Shown piece after piece: positions 8,649 to 19,254 of a stretch of DNA of 64,000 nt. The position numbers and the translations under genes are program-made. Where the stretch lies: positions 19,716,001 to 19,780,000 of the forward strand of contig CM034546.1 of the NCBI GenBank assembly GCA_020055645.1, written 5' to 3'. A model generated the notes under the pieces. That model did no database searches. It saw nothing but the letters and a program-made list of their open reading frames with translations, and was not told the DNA's origin. This DNA comes from Tomocerus qinae. Lineage: Eukaryota > Arthropoda > Collembola > Entomobryomorpha > Tomoceridae. Every line of letters starts with the position of its first letter. The stretch's first letter is position 1.

Positions 8649-11600
8649 TTCGTGGTGTTCTTTTTTATGGGCTATATGTGTAACTTTTGAACCTTTTGTT
8701 GTTGGTTTGTCTTCCAATTCATGTGGTAGTATTAGACCATCGAAGTCATCTTCGTCTGAATCCGGTAGTTTTGCCAATTTGGATATTGGTCTTAGAAATT
8801 CCTTCACCGTTTTCTGAAATTTACCCCTTTTTTCATCATACGTACTTTGAGTTTCTACAGTCGTAACTCGAATAAGACCGTCCTTTGCGGGATGTACTGT
8901 TTTTATTCTGCCAGTACGCCACTGAAGTGGTGGTTGGTTGTCTTCCATTACCAAAACCAAATCTCCCGTTTTTAAATTTACTTGTTTTGACATCCATTTC
9001 TGCCTTTTCTGTAAGGATAATATGTATTCCTTTTCCCATCTTTTCCAGATTTCTTGATGTCGACGCATAATTCGTTGATATTTATCCAAACGATTTTCCT
9101 TTAAATGAGTGACGTCATGTTCTGGGTTCATTGTGAGAGTGTGGCCGATAAGAAAATGTCCTGGTGTCAATACATCTAAATCCTTTGGATCTTCAGATAT
9201 TGCTGTTAATGGACGAGAATTGACTACTGCTTCAACAAATGTGGTTATAGTCTCAAATTCTTCCCAGGTGTATTTGTAAATGTCATTATCGATCAATTTT
9301 TTCAGATGATTTTTGACCAGTTTTACCGCAGACTCCCAGGACCCGCCTTTATGGGGTGCTGCTGGTGGATTGAATTGCCATATAATTTTCTCAAATTCAA
9401 TATCTGGTAATATCTTGTTTCTTGTTTGTATGGCTGTTTTTATTTGTTCGTGAAAGTCGTCCATACGATTATTCGCTCCAACGAAGTTGGTACCGTTATC
9501 TGAATACATATGAGAGGGCCGTCCTCTTCGAGAAATGAAACGTCGAAATGCCAACAGAAACCCGTCAATTGACATTGAAGATACGATTTCCAAATGTATG
9601 GCCCTCGAGCTCATACAGATAAAGAGAGTCAGCCACACCTTGAAGGGGCCTCCACGGCCTGTAAGGTTCCGAAGTAAGAATGGTCCGGCCAAATCCACAC
9701 CACAGTGTAAAAATGGGCGAATATCACTGAATCTGGCAGGTGGAAGCTGTCCCATTAGTTGGGTTTCTGGTCTGGCTTTGTATCGGAAACACGTTAAACA
9801 TTTGTTAATGACACTCTTGATAGTTTTTGTTGCATTCGGGATCCAGTAGCGTTGACGAATATGTCCGTTTATGTTTTGTTTTCCTGCATGAGCTAGAATG
9901 ACATGAGTGTGAAGAATCATCACTCTTACCAATGGATGGTTGCCTGGTAGTAATATCGGGTGTTTTGTCGCAAACGGGAGGGGGGCATTCTCTAATCTTC
10001 CCCCAATTCGAAAAATGCCTTCGTCATCTTTAAATAGGTCCAAATTTTTGAATGGGTGATGTTTCTGATTATGAACCTTGATACCTAGGTCTGGGTATAT
10101 GCTTGCTTGAATTAGTCCAGCTAATTTCCTTTCCGCTGAATCCAATTCCAAAGGTCCGATAATCACTGATTTTCCTATATATGTACAATGTGTAAAGCGG
10201 AGAATGTAGGCCATTACTCGAATGGCCTTCTTCCATGATGAGAATTTGGATAGACCTTGTAGTACAATATTTTCATCTCGATGCGAAATGGTACATATTA
10301 GATTTTTCTTTTCTTCAGCTTTGTCGAATTCGTTGCTACAAGTTGTTGGATTGAATGTAGGTACTGGATATTTTGGTTCTGAAAGCCATTTGGGTCCATG
10401 CCACCATAACGGGTGGTTTCGCAGCTCTTCAGGATCCAGTCCTCTGGATGCGCAGTCACTTGGATTATCTTCTGATGATATATGGTGCCATTGATCCTTA
10501 GTCGTCAGTTCATGGATTTGGGTGATGCGGTTAGCAACGTAAATTTTCCATCGTGTAGGTTCGGAATGGATCCAATTAAGTACGATCGTACTGTCACACC
10601 ATAAATGAATTGCGGTATATTGTATGTTCCATAGTTTTTTGATATGATCAGCCAAATTTGCTAGTAGAACAGCTCTTTGTAATTCTAATCGTGGAATCGT
10701 CACTGTTTTAATAGGAGCAACTCTGGTCTTGGCGGCAACAAGATTTATGTCCACCTTATCGCCCTTTCGTCCTCGTAAATAGATAACAGCTCCATATGCC
10801 AATTGGCTGGCATCGCAGAATCCGTGGAGTTCCCAGGTGAAAGATTTGTCATACTGTAAACATCTGGGAATACGAATTTTTTCTAATTGTTGTAGATTTT
10901 TGGCGTAATGTAGCCAATTTGTTAGGATTGGTTCTGGGATAGCTTGGTCCCATTCGACATTCTGAGTCCAAATGGTTTGCATCAAAACCTTCGCCTTGGT
11001 TATGACAGGAGCTAACAGGCCTAGAGGGTCGAAAACCTTAGAAATATCAGAGAGTATCGTTCTTTTGGTGTGGGCCTTGGATGGATCAAAATTAACCGTA
11101 AACATAAATCGATCGGTCGAGGGCAGCCATTTTAAACCTAATGTTTTTACGGTGGCTGTGTTATCAATTTTCATTGGGTTTTCAGAAGATTCTCTTAAGT
11201 GGAGTGGTAATGTCTTGAGAAGTTGTTTCGAATTACTGCTCCATTTGCGTAGCTCGAAGTTTGCAGTGGCCATCATTTGTATCAATTCGTCCTTGGCTTG
11301 ATTGGCGGTGGCCAAATCACAGTAAGAACTCATGTAGTCATCAACATAAAAGTGTGCTTTTACTGCTTGTGCAGCTAACGGAAACTTGGAGCCTTCATCT
11401 TCAGCGAGCTGACGTAATGTTCTGCAGGCTAAAAATGGTGCAGGTGAAAATCCAAAGGGTATTGTGTTCATTTTGAAGTGTTGTAATTGTTCGCTTGGAT
11501 GTTTTCGCCAAATTATCCTGGCAAAATCTTGTTCTTCCGGATGTACTCTTATTTGTCGGTACATTTTTGCAATGTCAGCCACGACAGCAATTGGTCTCAA

Positions 11601-13388
11601 CCGGAAGTAAAGAAGTTGATCAAATAAATCCGGTTGTATAGTAGGTCCAGGGGCTAGTATGTCGTTCAAGGAAACTCCAGATGACGTTTTTGCGGATGCA
11701 TCGAATACAATACGAACCTTGGTCGTAGTAGAATCTGGTTTGAAGACTGCATGGTGCGGAATATAGTAATGATGAGGTCTTCCAAATGGATTCTCGTCTG
11801 CCAAATGAACTGGTTCCATTTGACCTGCCTTTAGGTAGTCTTCAAGTTGGTCATTGTATTCTTGTTGTAAATTTGGAAATTTCTTCAATCTGGATTCTGT
11901 GCTCAGCCATCTTCGTATGGCTGCTGCCTCGGAATTTCCTAATTTTTCGGTACTGTCAATAAATGGCCATCTTATCTGGTATGAGCCATTAGGTAGCCGA
12001 ACCGTATTTTTGACATAATGTTCTTCGCAAAACTTTTCTGTTTCAGTCATGGGAAGTTTTGTGGGTAATTGCTCAATTTGCCAAAACGTTTCCATGTTGA
12101 ATGGAGCCATCGGTATGGGAACTATATCCTTCCTTTTTATTGCGGTGCAACAAAGTTTAGTGGTTTCATCTTTTGTTTCCCCTAGAACTACGTATCCAAG
12201 CGTAGTTCGGTAAGCACTAGGTTTCCCGCTCAATCCAGTGATTTTCTTAGCTTCCATGACTTTATCATAGATTGCTGACCCAAGCAAGACTTCTATTGGT
12301 CGAGTTTCGTTAAAAGTAGGGTCAGCTAGTGGTAAGCCTTCTAAATGAAATAATTCTTTCTTGTCGAATGATTGATTGGGCAAGGGTGAAGTGATATCTG
12401 GCAAAATATAAGCGATAACTCGGTATGAATTGGTTGGATGGACTATAGATTGAATCCAGAACATCGTTTTTCCGAGTGAGGGAATCGTTTTCCCTCCGGC
12501 GACTGTAAATCTTTTGGTTTCACCAAATCCTTCTAGTTGAAGTTGTTTTGCCATTTTTTCTGTTATAAAGGAATTCTGTGCTCCACAATCGAGGAGACAG
12601 CGGACTCGGAAAGTTTTGCCGTTATTTTGGAGATTAACAATTGCTGTGGGTAGCAATCCAATTTCTTCTTCTTGTTCACCAAGAAAGATCCTTGAGTGAT
12701 TAAGGACTGGCATCTGTTGCCCTTTTCTATGTGGGCTACTTGATCTGGGTGACTCGGGTTCTAGATGTGTCGACGTATGATGCCGTTTTCTACAAGTCAT
12801 ACATGAAAACTTGCTAGTGCAATTGCTAACCCGATGATTTCCTACACAGTTAAAGCATTTTCGATTGGTCTTGATCCAATTGATTCTTTCCTTCACAGAC
12901 ATGGCTTGATACTTAGGACAGGCTGTGACCCTGTGGTCTTTCTTATGACATAAGGAACAGCTGTTATCGTGATTGTCCTTGCGAGGAAACTGGCTTTGAT
13001 TGTCATTTTTAAATCTGGAAGGTCCAAATTTACTATGCCCTGGCGAGGGACTTCTGTTCTGACCCTTCTTTTGGAATCTTGGCGGAGGTTTTCCAGCGAA
13101 GTTGACGGATTTCTTTCTTTCACTCTTCCGCCTTGATTGTCTCTTTTTCTTAGTGCCGCTGGCGACACTACATATGCTAGTAGCGCTGGTGCCTGAGGTT
13201 TCGCTATCAGAGTAATTATCGGTAGTTTCTCCGTCAGTGTCCTGAGTCGCTACCATAATCCGTGGTCCTTTTCTGGACTTATGATGGAAACGTAATTCCT
13301 TAGGTTTGTCCCCTGATTGTTTGCAGGTATTACGTATCTGGGTGTTAAGGCCTATGGCCTTCGCTTTTTGGACAAGAATTCCAAGCAT
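8310..13388 (-). CDS. pol: BEL/Pao pol polyprotein (zinc knuckles, protease, RT, RNase H, integrase), running into GPCR helix 1
   Basis: A 1692-codon frame overlapping gag by 37 bp in the -1 frame. Domains in order: basic linker; three Cys/His knuckles (residues 144-208); aspartic protease with LLDCGA (265-270); reverse transcriptase with YVDD (681-684); RNase H with FCDA (858-860) and further acidic residues near 902, 932 and 978; integrase with a His/Cys zinc site (about 1160-1200) and the catalytic triad D1232, D1297, E1352. Residues 1581-1650 (from an ATG at 8648) are a signal-like segment plus helix 1 of the GPCR. The last 43 or so residues come from the MITE. All catalytic residues I can check are present, so the replication part looks functional. 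How pol is separated from the downstream receptor and envelope is not evident. Confidence 0.9.
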   Translation of the reverse strand: MLGILVQKAKAIGLNTQIRNTCKQSGDKPKELRFHHKSRKGPRIMVATQDTDGETTDNYSDSETSGTSATSICSVASGTKKKRQSRRKSERKKSVNFAGKPPPRFQKKGQNRSPSPGHSKFGPSRFKNDNQSQFPRKDNHDNSCSLCHKKDHRVTACPKYQAMSVKERINWIKTNRKCFNCVGNHRVSNCTSKFSCMTCRKRHHTSTHLEPESPRSSSPHRKGQQMPVLNHSRIFLGEQEEEIGLLPTAIVNLQNNGKTFRVRCLLDCGAQNSFITEKMAKQLQLEGFGETKRFTVAGGKTIPSLGKTMFWIQSIVHPTNSYRVIAYILPDITSPLPNQSFDKKELFHLEGLPLADPTFNETRPIEVLLGSAIYDKVMEAKKITGLSGKPSAYRTTLGYVVLGETKDETTKLCCTAIKRKDIVPIPMAPFNMETFWQIEQLPTKLPMTETEKFCEEHYVKNTVRLPNGSYQIRWPFIDSTEKLGNSEAAAIRRWLSTESRLKKFPNLQQEYNDQLEDYLKAGQMEPVHLADENPFGRPHHYYIPHHAVFKPDSTTTKVRIVFDASAKTSSGVSLNDILAPGPTIQPDLFDQLLYFRLRPIAVVADIAKMYRQIRVHPEEQDFARIIWRKHPSEQLQHFKMNTIPFGFSPAPFLACRTLRQLAEDEGSKFPLAAQAVKAHFYVDDYMSSYCDLATANQAKDELIQMMATANFELRKWSSNSKQLLKTLPLHLRESSENPMKIDNTATVKTLGLKWLPSTDRFMFTVNFDPSKAHTKRTILSDISKVFDPLGLLAPVITKAKVLMQTIWTQNVEWDQAIPEPILTNWLHYAKNLQQLEKIRIPRCLQYDKSFTWELHGFCDASQLAYGAVIYLRGRKGDKVDINLVAAKTRVAPIKTVTIPRLELQRAVLLANLADHIKKLWNIQYTAIHLWCDSTIVLNWIHSEPTRWKIYVANRITQIHELTTKDQWHHISSEDNPSDCASRGLDPEELRNHPLWWHGPKWLSEPKYPVPTFNPTTCSNEFDKAEEKKNLICTISHRDENIVLQGLSKFSSWKKAIRVMAYILRFTHCTYIGKSVIIGPLELDSAERKLAGLIQASIYPDLGIKVHNQKHHPFKNLDLFKDDEGIFRIGGRLENAPLPFATKHPILLPGNHPLVRVMILHTHVILAHAGKQNINGHIRQRYWIPNATKTIKSVINKCLTCFRYKARPETQLMGQLPPARFSDIRPFLHCGVDLAGPFLLRNLTGRGGPFKVWLTLFICMSSRAIHLEIVSSMSIDGFLLAFRRFISRRGRPSHMYSDNGTNFVGANNRMDDFHEQIKTAIQTRNKILPDIEFEKIIWQFNPPAAPHKGGSWESAVKLVKNHLKKLIDNDIYKYTWEEFETITTFVEAVVNSRPLTAISEDPKDLDVLTPGHFLIGHTLTMNPEHDVTHLKENRLDKYQRIMRRHQEIWKRWEKEYILSLQKRQKWMSKQVNLKTGDLVLVMEDNQPPLQWRTGRIKTVHPAKDGLIRVTTVETQSTYDEKRGKFQKTVKEFLRPISKLAKLPDSDEDDFDGLILPHELEDKPTTKGSKVTHIAHKKEHHEMPKLYPNQCQKSSAWPWIYTAVVMVLANVQQTSATEIHQNKKVRSWWTTTMVFYCVIIFAILGFIGNTITSVVQWLKPLVVIMVIMVKMARSKKTKKWSKWSKWTKCLFGVN

Positions 13389-15001
13389 TGCTCAAATGTG
13401 GGGATATCGTCATTTTTAATGGAATCATTGAATGCTTTTGCGGTTTTACTGTCCAATCTTCCCAATATAAAATGTATGTAGAATACATGATATAATGGTA
13501 CTGAAGTGTTAATCTCCTTAAGATGGGCCTCTGATGCTCGTGCAATGTCAACGAGTCTATTAATGCCATCTTCAGTTTGAATCATTAGTGTAGGTAGATC
13601 TAAAATGGGTTTCAGGGCTGCATGAGCCATTTCTCTTGGTGTGTCATAACGTGAGGTTAGCCTCATCCATGCAGTCTCCCAATTTAGGTCATTAACTTTC
13701 AAATCGCTGTTAATGTGTTTTCTACTACCGTCTTTTAATGCGTCATTAAGTAGCCTAAGTTTTTGGGCTGGGGAATATGCTGGTTCTTTGATAACTACTG
13801 TTTCAAAGTTATCCTTGAATGCTGACCAATGCTCTGGTTTGCCTGAAAACCTTGGCAAGCTAAATTTCGGAATTTTCAGTTTGTTCACTGAACTCGAGTT
13901 GGCAACAGTTTTACTAGGACAGATAACCTTTTCTAAAGCCATTAATTTTCGCAATATTCTATGATAATTTGATTCTAATGGATTGTAATATGCCACTGCT
14001 CTTTCTTGGGGAGTAGTTTCTTCTCCTTCGTGAAGTTCGTTGTCATATATTTTAAAACAATTTTTCTGTTGTTTGCCCAGATCTGTTTTCAATTGTTTTA
14101 GTTCCTCTAGATAAATTTCTATGTCTATTTCGATCAATTGTCTTCGGTTTTCTTCATGATCTTCAATAGCCTGGTCTATTTTGTCTAAAGCGGCAGCTAT
14201 GGCCGCGTGATTATCTAGATGATCTTCCATGTTAGCGAATATTATCCGTCTACGAGCTCTTTGGCCTTCATCGTCGTCTCGGGACTGGGGGGTACTTTCC
14301 CTAGATCTATCATTGTGACGTCTTCTGTTATTTCCATTGTGGTCTTCATCGTCACCTCCTCCGTCCTGATCCCCTGGGGGTAGATTTTGTTGTCCGTTTG
14401 GAGGAAGCTGGCCGTCCATTCTTGGTGGAGGAGTGTAAGGTCCTTGACGATTGCCTACGGGGTTTCGGTTTGGAGACCGGTTTGGAGTTCGGTCACCGGT
14501 TTGTCTACCTTCTGGGTTTTCTTGGGTGTTGCCAAAAAGTGGTCGGATAACACGTGAGAAGAGTGATTGGCGCGAATCCTTTGGCAGGGTCGGTGTATCT
14601 TGACCTTGCAATGCGGGCACCGCTCTGCGCGGTGATAACGAATGAGATTGGCTAGTTGATACTTCGGGGGCGGTACCACGAACGTCTTGGGATCTAGCGT
14701 GGGAGGTAGTACCTCGTCGACTTGAGATACTGGCGAGCTGGTCGCTGAGTTCCCTTTTTGGATCAGGGATGGATTGTTGGATGCGCCTAAGCTTTGCGAG
14801 AAATTCGGCGTCAGAAATAAGTTCTTCGTCGGGGTTTGTTTTAGTACTGGCTGTACTACTTGCAATTTGTTGATTTCTATTTCTTGCTTCTGTATATGGG
14901 CTTTTTGTAAGGTCAAAGTGTGCAGGGAGTTGGGCCTGCCCTTGCTGTCTAGTGTATGCTCTACTAGATGTGGGGGATTGTCCATCCTGAGGGTCACTCA
15001 T
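13352..15001 (-). CDS. gag: BEL/Pao gag
   Basis: 549 aa from the ATG at 15001. Residues 1-250 are low-complexity, rich in Q, R, S, P and G, with arginine clusters. Residues 255-330 are helical and acidic. Residues 365-549 match the DUF1759 type of BEL/Pao gag, with the signature FSGKPEHWSAF and the helical region that follows. The zinc knuckles normally near the end of gag are in the pol frame, because gag stops at 13352 just after an A5 run (13365-13369). Many BEL/Pao elements have gag and pol in one frame. Here there is either a programmed -1 shift at this run or a one-base deletion (real or from sequencing). Gag assembles the particle and packages RNA. Confidence 0.88.
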   Translation of the reverse strand: MSDPQDGQSPTSSRAYTRQQGQAQLPAHFDLTKSPYTEARNRNQQIASSTASTKTNPDEELISDAEFLAKLRRIQQSIPDPKRELSDQLASISSRRGTTSHARSQDVRGTAPEVSTSQSHSLSPRRAVPALQGQDTPTLPKDSRQSLFSRVIRPLFGNTQENPEGRQTGDRTPNRSPNRNPVGNRQGPYTPPPRMDGQLPPNGQQNLPPGDQDGGGDDEDHNGNNRRRHNDRSRESTPQSRDDDEGQRARRRIIFANMEDHLDNHAAIAAALDKIDQAIEDHEENRRQLIEIDIEIYLEELKQLKTDLGKQQKNCFKIYDNELHEGEETTPQERAVAYYNPLESNYHRILRKLMALEKVICPSKTVANSSSVNKLKIPKFSLPRFSGKPEHWSAFKDNFETVVIKEPAYSPAQKLRLLNDALKDGSRKHINSDLKVNDLNWETAWMRLTSRYDTPREMAHAALKPILDLPTLMIQTEDGINRLVDIARASEAHLKEINTSVPLYHVFYIHFILGRLDSKTAKAFNDSIKNDDIPTFEQCLEFLSKKRRP

Positions 15002-15746
15002 TTGCTAGGTACCATAGCTGGTGCTATGATTACCATGACAGCGTATATGAATGTGTGTACTATGATTGTCTGAAAGACAAGCCCTGGCCACCGAAAAATG
15101 AAGGGACAGTGGGCTGATAGAAGAAAAATCTGACCTTTTTGTTGGCACTGGATCGGAAAATAATTCAGAGTCCAAGTGCGAAGAAATCCACGATGAGAGA
15201 GATGGTGAGTAGAGGTGAGACCGTCGCTGGGTAGAGATAAAAGTCCGATGAATTAATACATGGACTGCACAAAACGTTAGAAAATCGACGGAATGGAAAT
15301 CGAGCACGGATCGAGTCAGGCTACACAATAATAATAGTAGGACACACAATCGAGTAGAAGAACGAGCGAGTGGCAGATAAACAACTGCACGGACCGCAAC
15401 GTTGAGGTTGGTAAAACCGAACAGAAGCCTGACACGAAGGAATAGAGTTGGCTATGCGAGCCACACACCACTATGAAACACAGTCCGTAATAGGTCGTGT
15501 ATCGTGTGAGCACTGCTAGGCTCAGCTGTGAAAATGCGAGACGAAATGACTATTTTAGCAGAATAGTCATTCACAAACACGAGAGAAATACTTATATGGA
15601 AGCCGGCTGAAAATAAGTATAAAACACTTGTCTCGCTCACGGTATCCGGAGAACGTAGAGAAGTTCATGCACGGATATGTCACGGAGAGTCCTGTAAGGG
15701 CCTGAGGAAATGGTGGGCCTTAAGGTTCACGAAATCGGAGTCCAAA
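15002..15746. other. Provirus 5' untranslated leader
   Basis: About 745 bp between the PBS and the gag start. Small ORFs are present on the minus strand, but none looks coding. No strong GTAAGT-type donor for the spliced env or accessory mRNAs is obvious by eye. A packaging signal would be expected here. Confidence 0.55.
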
Positions 15747-15764
15747 GGTTAGCACGGGGAGCCA
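15747..15764 (-). promoter_or_regulatory. Candidate tRNA primer-binding site
   Basis: Two bases inside the 5' LTR the minus strand reads TGGCTCCCCGTGCTAACC. The first 11 bases are complementary to a tRNA 3' end of the tRNA-Asp type (acceptor arm plus CCA); the match fades after that. Position and the leading TGG fit a retroelement PBS. The choice of tRNA is uncertain. Confidence 0.55.
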
Positions 15765-15766
15765 AG

Positions 15767-16307
15767 TAGATTGGATTGCAGATTCTTGCAATAAACTATG
15801 AATGAAAAATGTCCCGAAGAATCCGACCAATATGAAGATGCTGCACAAGTGAATGGTAATAAGTAAGTTATGCTGCAGTGGACTTTAATGAGTTTTTAGT
15901 AGAGTTAACTAGACAACTAGACTGATTTATTCATAAAATAATTGTTACTTATATACTAATATTTGACATACAATTATACTTAAAACTAGAGTATGTAACC
16001 TAATTGACAATAATTGATCGGGGACAGTAATCCCGATCTTACTTATTAACTGGAACTGTGTTCCACATGAAAATTAGTAAATTAGAAATTTAACCTAGAA
16101 TCATTAAGTAATTGAGGTCAATAACTTACATAATAAGGGATAATCTGGAACAACCAGATATACGTTTAACTATCGATAAATATTCAAGTATTATTAGTAA
16201 AGTACGTTATTATCTATTATGTATATGTTGTATATGTAAATGCGGATGTGCGGTTGGGAGTCAGCGGAGAGAAACAGGATGAGAGGATAAGGAAAGGAAT
16301 TAAAACA
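15767..16307 (-). repeat. 5' LTR of the provirus
   Basis: Copy of 456-996 with the same length and no difference seen by eye. As the upstream LTR it would drive transcription leftward. The matching AATAAA is at 15926-15931. The first base beyond it (16308) starts the AAACT target duplication and the continuing minisatellite unit. Confidence 0.93.
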
Positions 16308-17904
16308 AAACTGAAAGTGGATAGAGGCTTTTTCCATCCTTAAGGGACGATATGTTGATTCAATAATGGTTTACTACTTCCCGTCCGTAGGACGGGCTTG
16401 TTTCTAGTAGGATGATAATAACCTTTATCGATGTATTTGACCATTCCCGAGGTAAATATATACAATTTAGCTGATGCATGGTAAACTCGACCCTGACAAG
16501 TTAGTTATCAATAGATAAAAATAATTCATATATATGTTGAGCTCTGTGTTTGTAACTGGTATAGCTATAATAATAATATTAAACACAGGTGAGATGTGAG
16601 ACATAGCTTCGAACATTCTATATAACATATATATTGTAATTCAGTTTTATTTTTCGTTCTAATGATTGATTATTGATATTTATGACCTTTACAAGATAAT
16701 GGATGTCAAAAACCACGTTAAGGTAGACATTCACACCTTTGTCATCAGATTTAATTCTTATGATTACATTGAAGACAGTCCCATATACATAGAGGATTGT
16801 ACGAAGGGTGTGGAAGGTTCAAATTTATTCTATGTTGATTTAATTACAATAATTCGCAGCGTAGTAATATAAATAATTATTAAACGCCACAAATTAATGT
16901 ATAAGTACTATATTTTTTTACAAACCTGCAATAATGTATTCATTGTATTACATGGCCTCATTCTCATATTATTTGTCACTGTAACTGTCTTTAACTCACT
17001 ACGACGACATAATTTGCATGATTTAATGTAAAGGTAACCCCCGTAGGCCTTCTCTGTAACTTAGGTAAAACTAGTTTTTATTTAATTACTATCTATTAGT
17101 TGACTAGTTTTTATTTCAAGTTAAGGTTCAAGCTAAATTTGGTTACCTCAGATATTATTAGGAGCTAATAAACAAATGAGAAAATATAAATGTACTGCAT
17201 ATATTATAAATATGACATGCATGCAGTGACTACGCGGCGCGGGTGACCATTCGTAATTCGTAGACACACTTCTCAAACTCCTCAAGGACCGTAAATCCCA
17301 AAAATGCTATCTCGGGAACTATAAGTGTTAGAAGGAAAACTCCTCGGATATAGACGAATCAGGGGAATCCAAGATTTTAATTTTTTGGGAAAAAAACTTT
17401 TTTGTTTGGCCCTCTACGACAAAAAGACCTCGGATATATAGCCGAATTGGGCAATTTAGAGATTTTGATTTTTTGAGGTTCCATATGGAACCCTGGGTGG
17501 CTGAGGAGTTTACCGAATTCTACTTTTCCATTATCGGAATCACATTTGTAATTTGTAATAATATACTAGATCTACATTGTAACTCTGGAGTTCACCTTTG
17601 TCAATGCCAATTGTCGAAAAAGTTTTAAACGAGTTCAACAAGCAATTGACTTTAACATGGCATATCATATAAGAGATTTATAGATATTCTTCAAATAAGT
17701 TTACTAAATGTTTTTACTGCAGAAACTTTCTCTCCAGCAGCAGTGTTTAAAAACGAGGTGGTCATTTACATAAATAGAGGGAGCTCAACAGCGAAAACTA
17801 ACATGAACACTTAATCAAATCTTACCAAATTAAATTTATCTTTCTAACACGACTTTGTAACTCCAATATTGTTAGTACGAGAGACCTTGAATTGTGAAAA
17901 ACAA
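16308..17904. other. Intergenic, minisatellite remnant and an imperfect 85-bp repeat
   Basis: 16308-16344 completes the minisatellite unit broken by the provirus. A perfect short palindrome (CCCGTCC-GTA-GGACGGG) lies near 16380. At about 17335-17385 and 17420-17475 two similar segments (CCTCGGATATA...GATTTT.ATTTTTTG.G) form an imperfect direct repeat. No convincing gene is seen. Confidence 0.5.
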
Positions 17905-18445
17905 AATAGATAAATAGAATAATTTTGAAGAATAAATAAATACAATAATTTCGAAGAATAGATAAATAAAATAATTTCGAAGAATAGATAAATAAAAAAT
18001 ACTTTCGATGAGTAGATAAATAAGAATAATTTCGAGGAGTAGATAAATTAGAATAATTTCGAAGAATAGATAAATAAAATAATTTCGAAGAATAGATAAG
18101 TAAGAATAATTTCGATGAGTAGATAAATAAGAATAATTTCGAAGAATAGATAAATAAAATAATTTCGAAGAATAGATAAATAAAATAATTTCGAAGAATA
18201 GATAAGTAAGAATAATTTCGATGAGTAGATAAATAAGAATAATTTCGAAGAATAGATAAATAAAATAATTTCGAAGAATAGATAAGTAAGAATAATTTCG
18301 ATGAGTAGATAAATAAGAATAATTTCGAGGAGTAGATAAATTAGAATAATTTCGATGAGTAAATAAATTAGAATAATTTCGATGAGTAGATAAATTAGAA
18401 TAATTTCGAATAGTAGATGAATAAGAATAATTTTTAAGGGTAGAT
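17905..18445. repeat. 27-bp minisatellite
   Basis: About 20 tandem units of AATAATTTCGAAGAATAGAT plus AAATAAG, with variants (GATGAGTAG, GAGGAGTAG) that recur in order, so blocks of units were duplicated together. The unit is a multiple of three, so long ORFs appear on the opposite strand; they are composed of the repeat and are not genes. Confidence 0.85.
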
Positions 18446-19254
18446 AAATATAACATTTTCCCATTCTTCGAATTTCAAGATAGTGTTGATAAAGTTGGGT
18501 AGCTCTATGTAATGGAAAAAACATGAATTACAGATAATCATACATGCTGCTACATACCTTTTATTTTTACTATGCCATGCCGTCCTACCTTTATTTCTGC
18601 TAAGATTATGATTTTAATCTAAAGCTGTTATCAATCTGATATTATAAATGGGACGAGCAACATCGTTGAACCACGAACTCCTAATCCACTTCCAGGAAAT
18701 ATTTTTGTAGGCTACATTTAAAGAGTTATATGCTAGTGTGTATGGTGTTCATTAGATATACTACTACTATGGATAATCCATAGAAATAATGTGTTTAATT
18801 AAATGAATAAACGTGAGGAAGCTAAGGAAAATTCCACGGGACTTCTCTGTGTTATTTAAGCTGGGGTAATACCTCCTCCGAGCGAATAAAAATAGGATAA
18901 AATACCATATACCTCATTCGATTACATCGACTGTACACAATATTTAAACTATATAATATTACATTATATTACTTATTAGAATAAATTGAAATGTGTACAC
19001 AGATTTTGTGATAAATTGTATGTTAAGCTACCCAGTGATAGGCATTTACTTCTATTCTTGCCTGGGTTATTAAATATCATGGAAAATAGATAGCTACATA
19101 CTAAATATTATAATAAAACAATAATTCTTCGATTGATTCTATATCATTTTAATGTTTGGCTCTACCAAATCTATTAATCATAAAAAAATAGAACTATTTA
19201 TAGTATGTCAATGTCAATACGCTAAATCTGTTTTATTTCTTCAGTCTAGTTAAA
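18446..19254. other. Intergenic region upstream of a chemoreceptor gene
   Basis: AT-rich, no ORF of note and no repeat recognised. Confidence 0.5.

Larger units (their letters stand above)
456..16307 (-). mobile_element. Complete BEL/Pao-type endogenous retrovirus with captured GPCR and accessory ORFs
   Basis: A 15.85-kb provirus on the minus strand, bounded by two 541-bp LTRs and an exact 5-bp target duplication AAACT (451-455 and 16308-16312). Order from the 5' LTR: PBS, 765-bp leader, gag, pol, GPCR, two-part envelope, three coiled-coil ORFs, purine tract, 3' LTR. BEL/Pao assignment rests on the YVDD reverse transcriptase motif, the DUF1759-like gag domain, the zinc-knuckle layout and the HHCC/DDE integrase. 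Known BEL/Pao elements are usually 5-9 kb, so this one is about twice the usual size. Two breaks are visible: a gag/pol frame change at an A5 run (13365-13369) and a MITE at 8028-8439. Otherwise the long ORFs are open, which suggests a recent insertion. Confidence 0.93.

Noticed and set aside
16666-16872. 68-codon ORF between the provirus and the minisatellite
   Set aside because: No similarity recognised, AT-rich composition, no splice or promoter context.
17872-18524. ORFs of 194 and 158 codons on the minus strand
   Set aside because: Produced by a 27-bp repeat, which is a multiple of three and so stays open in several frames.
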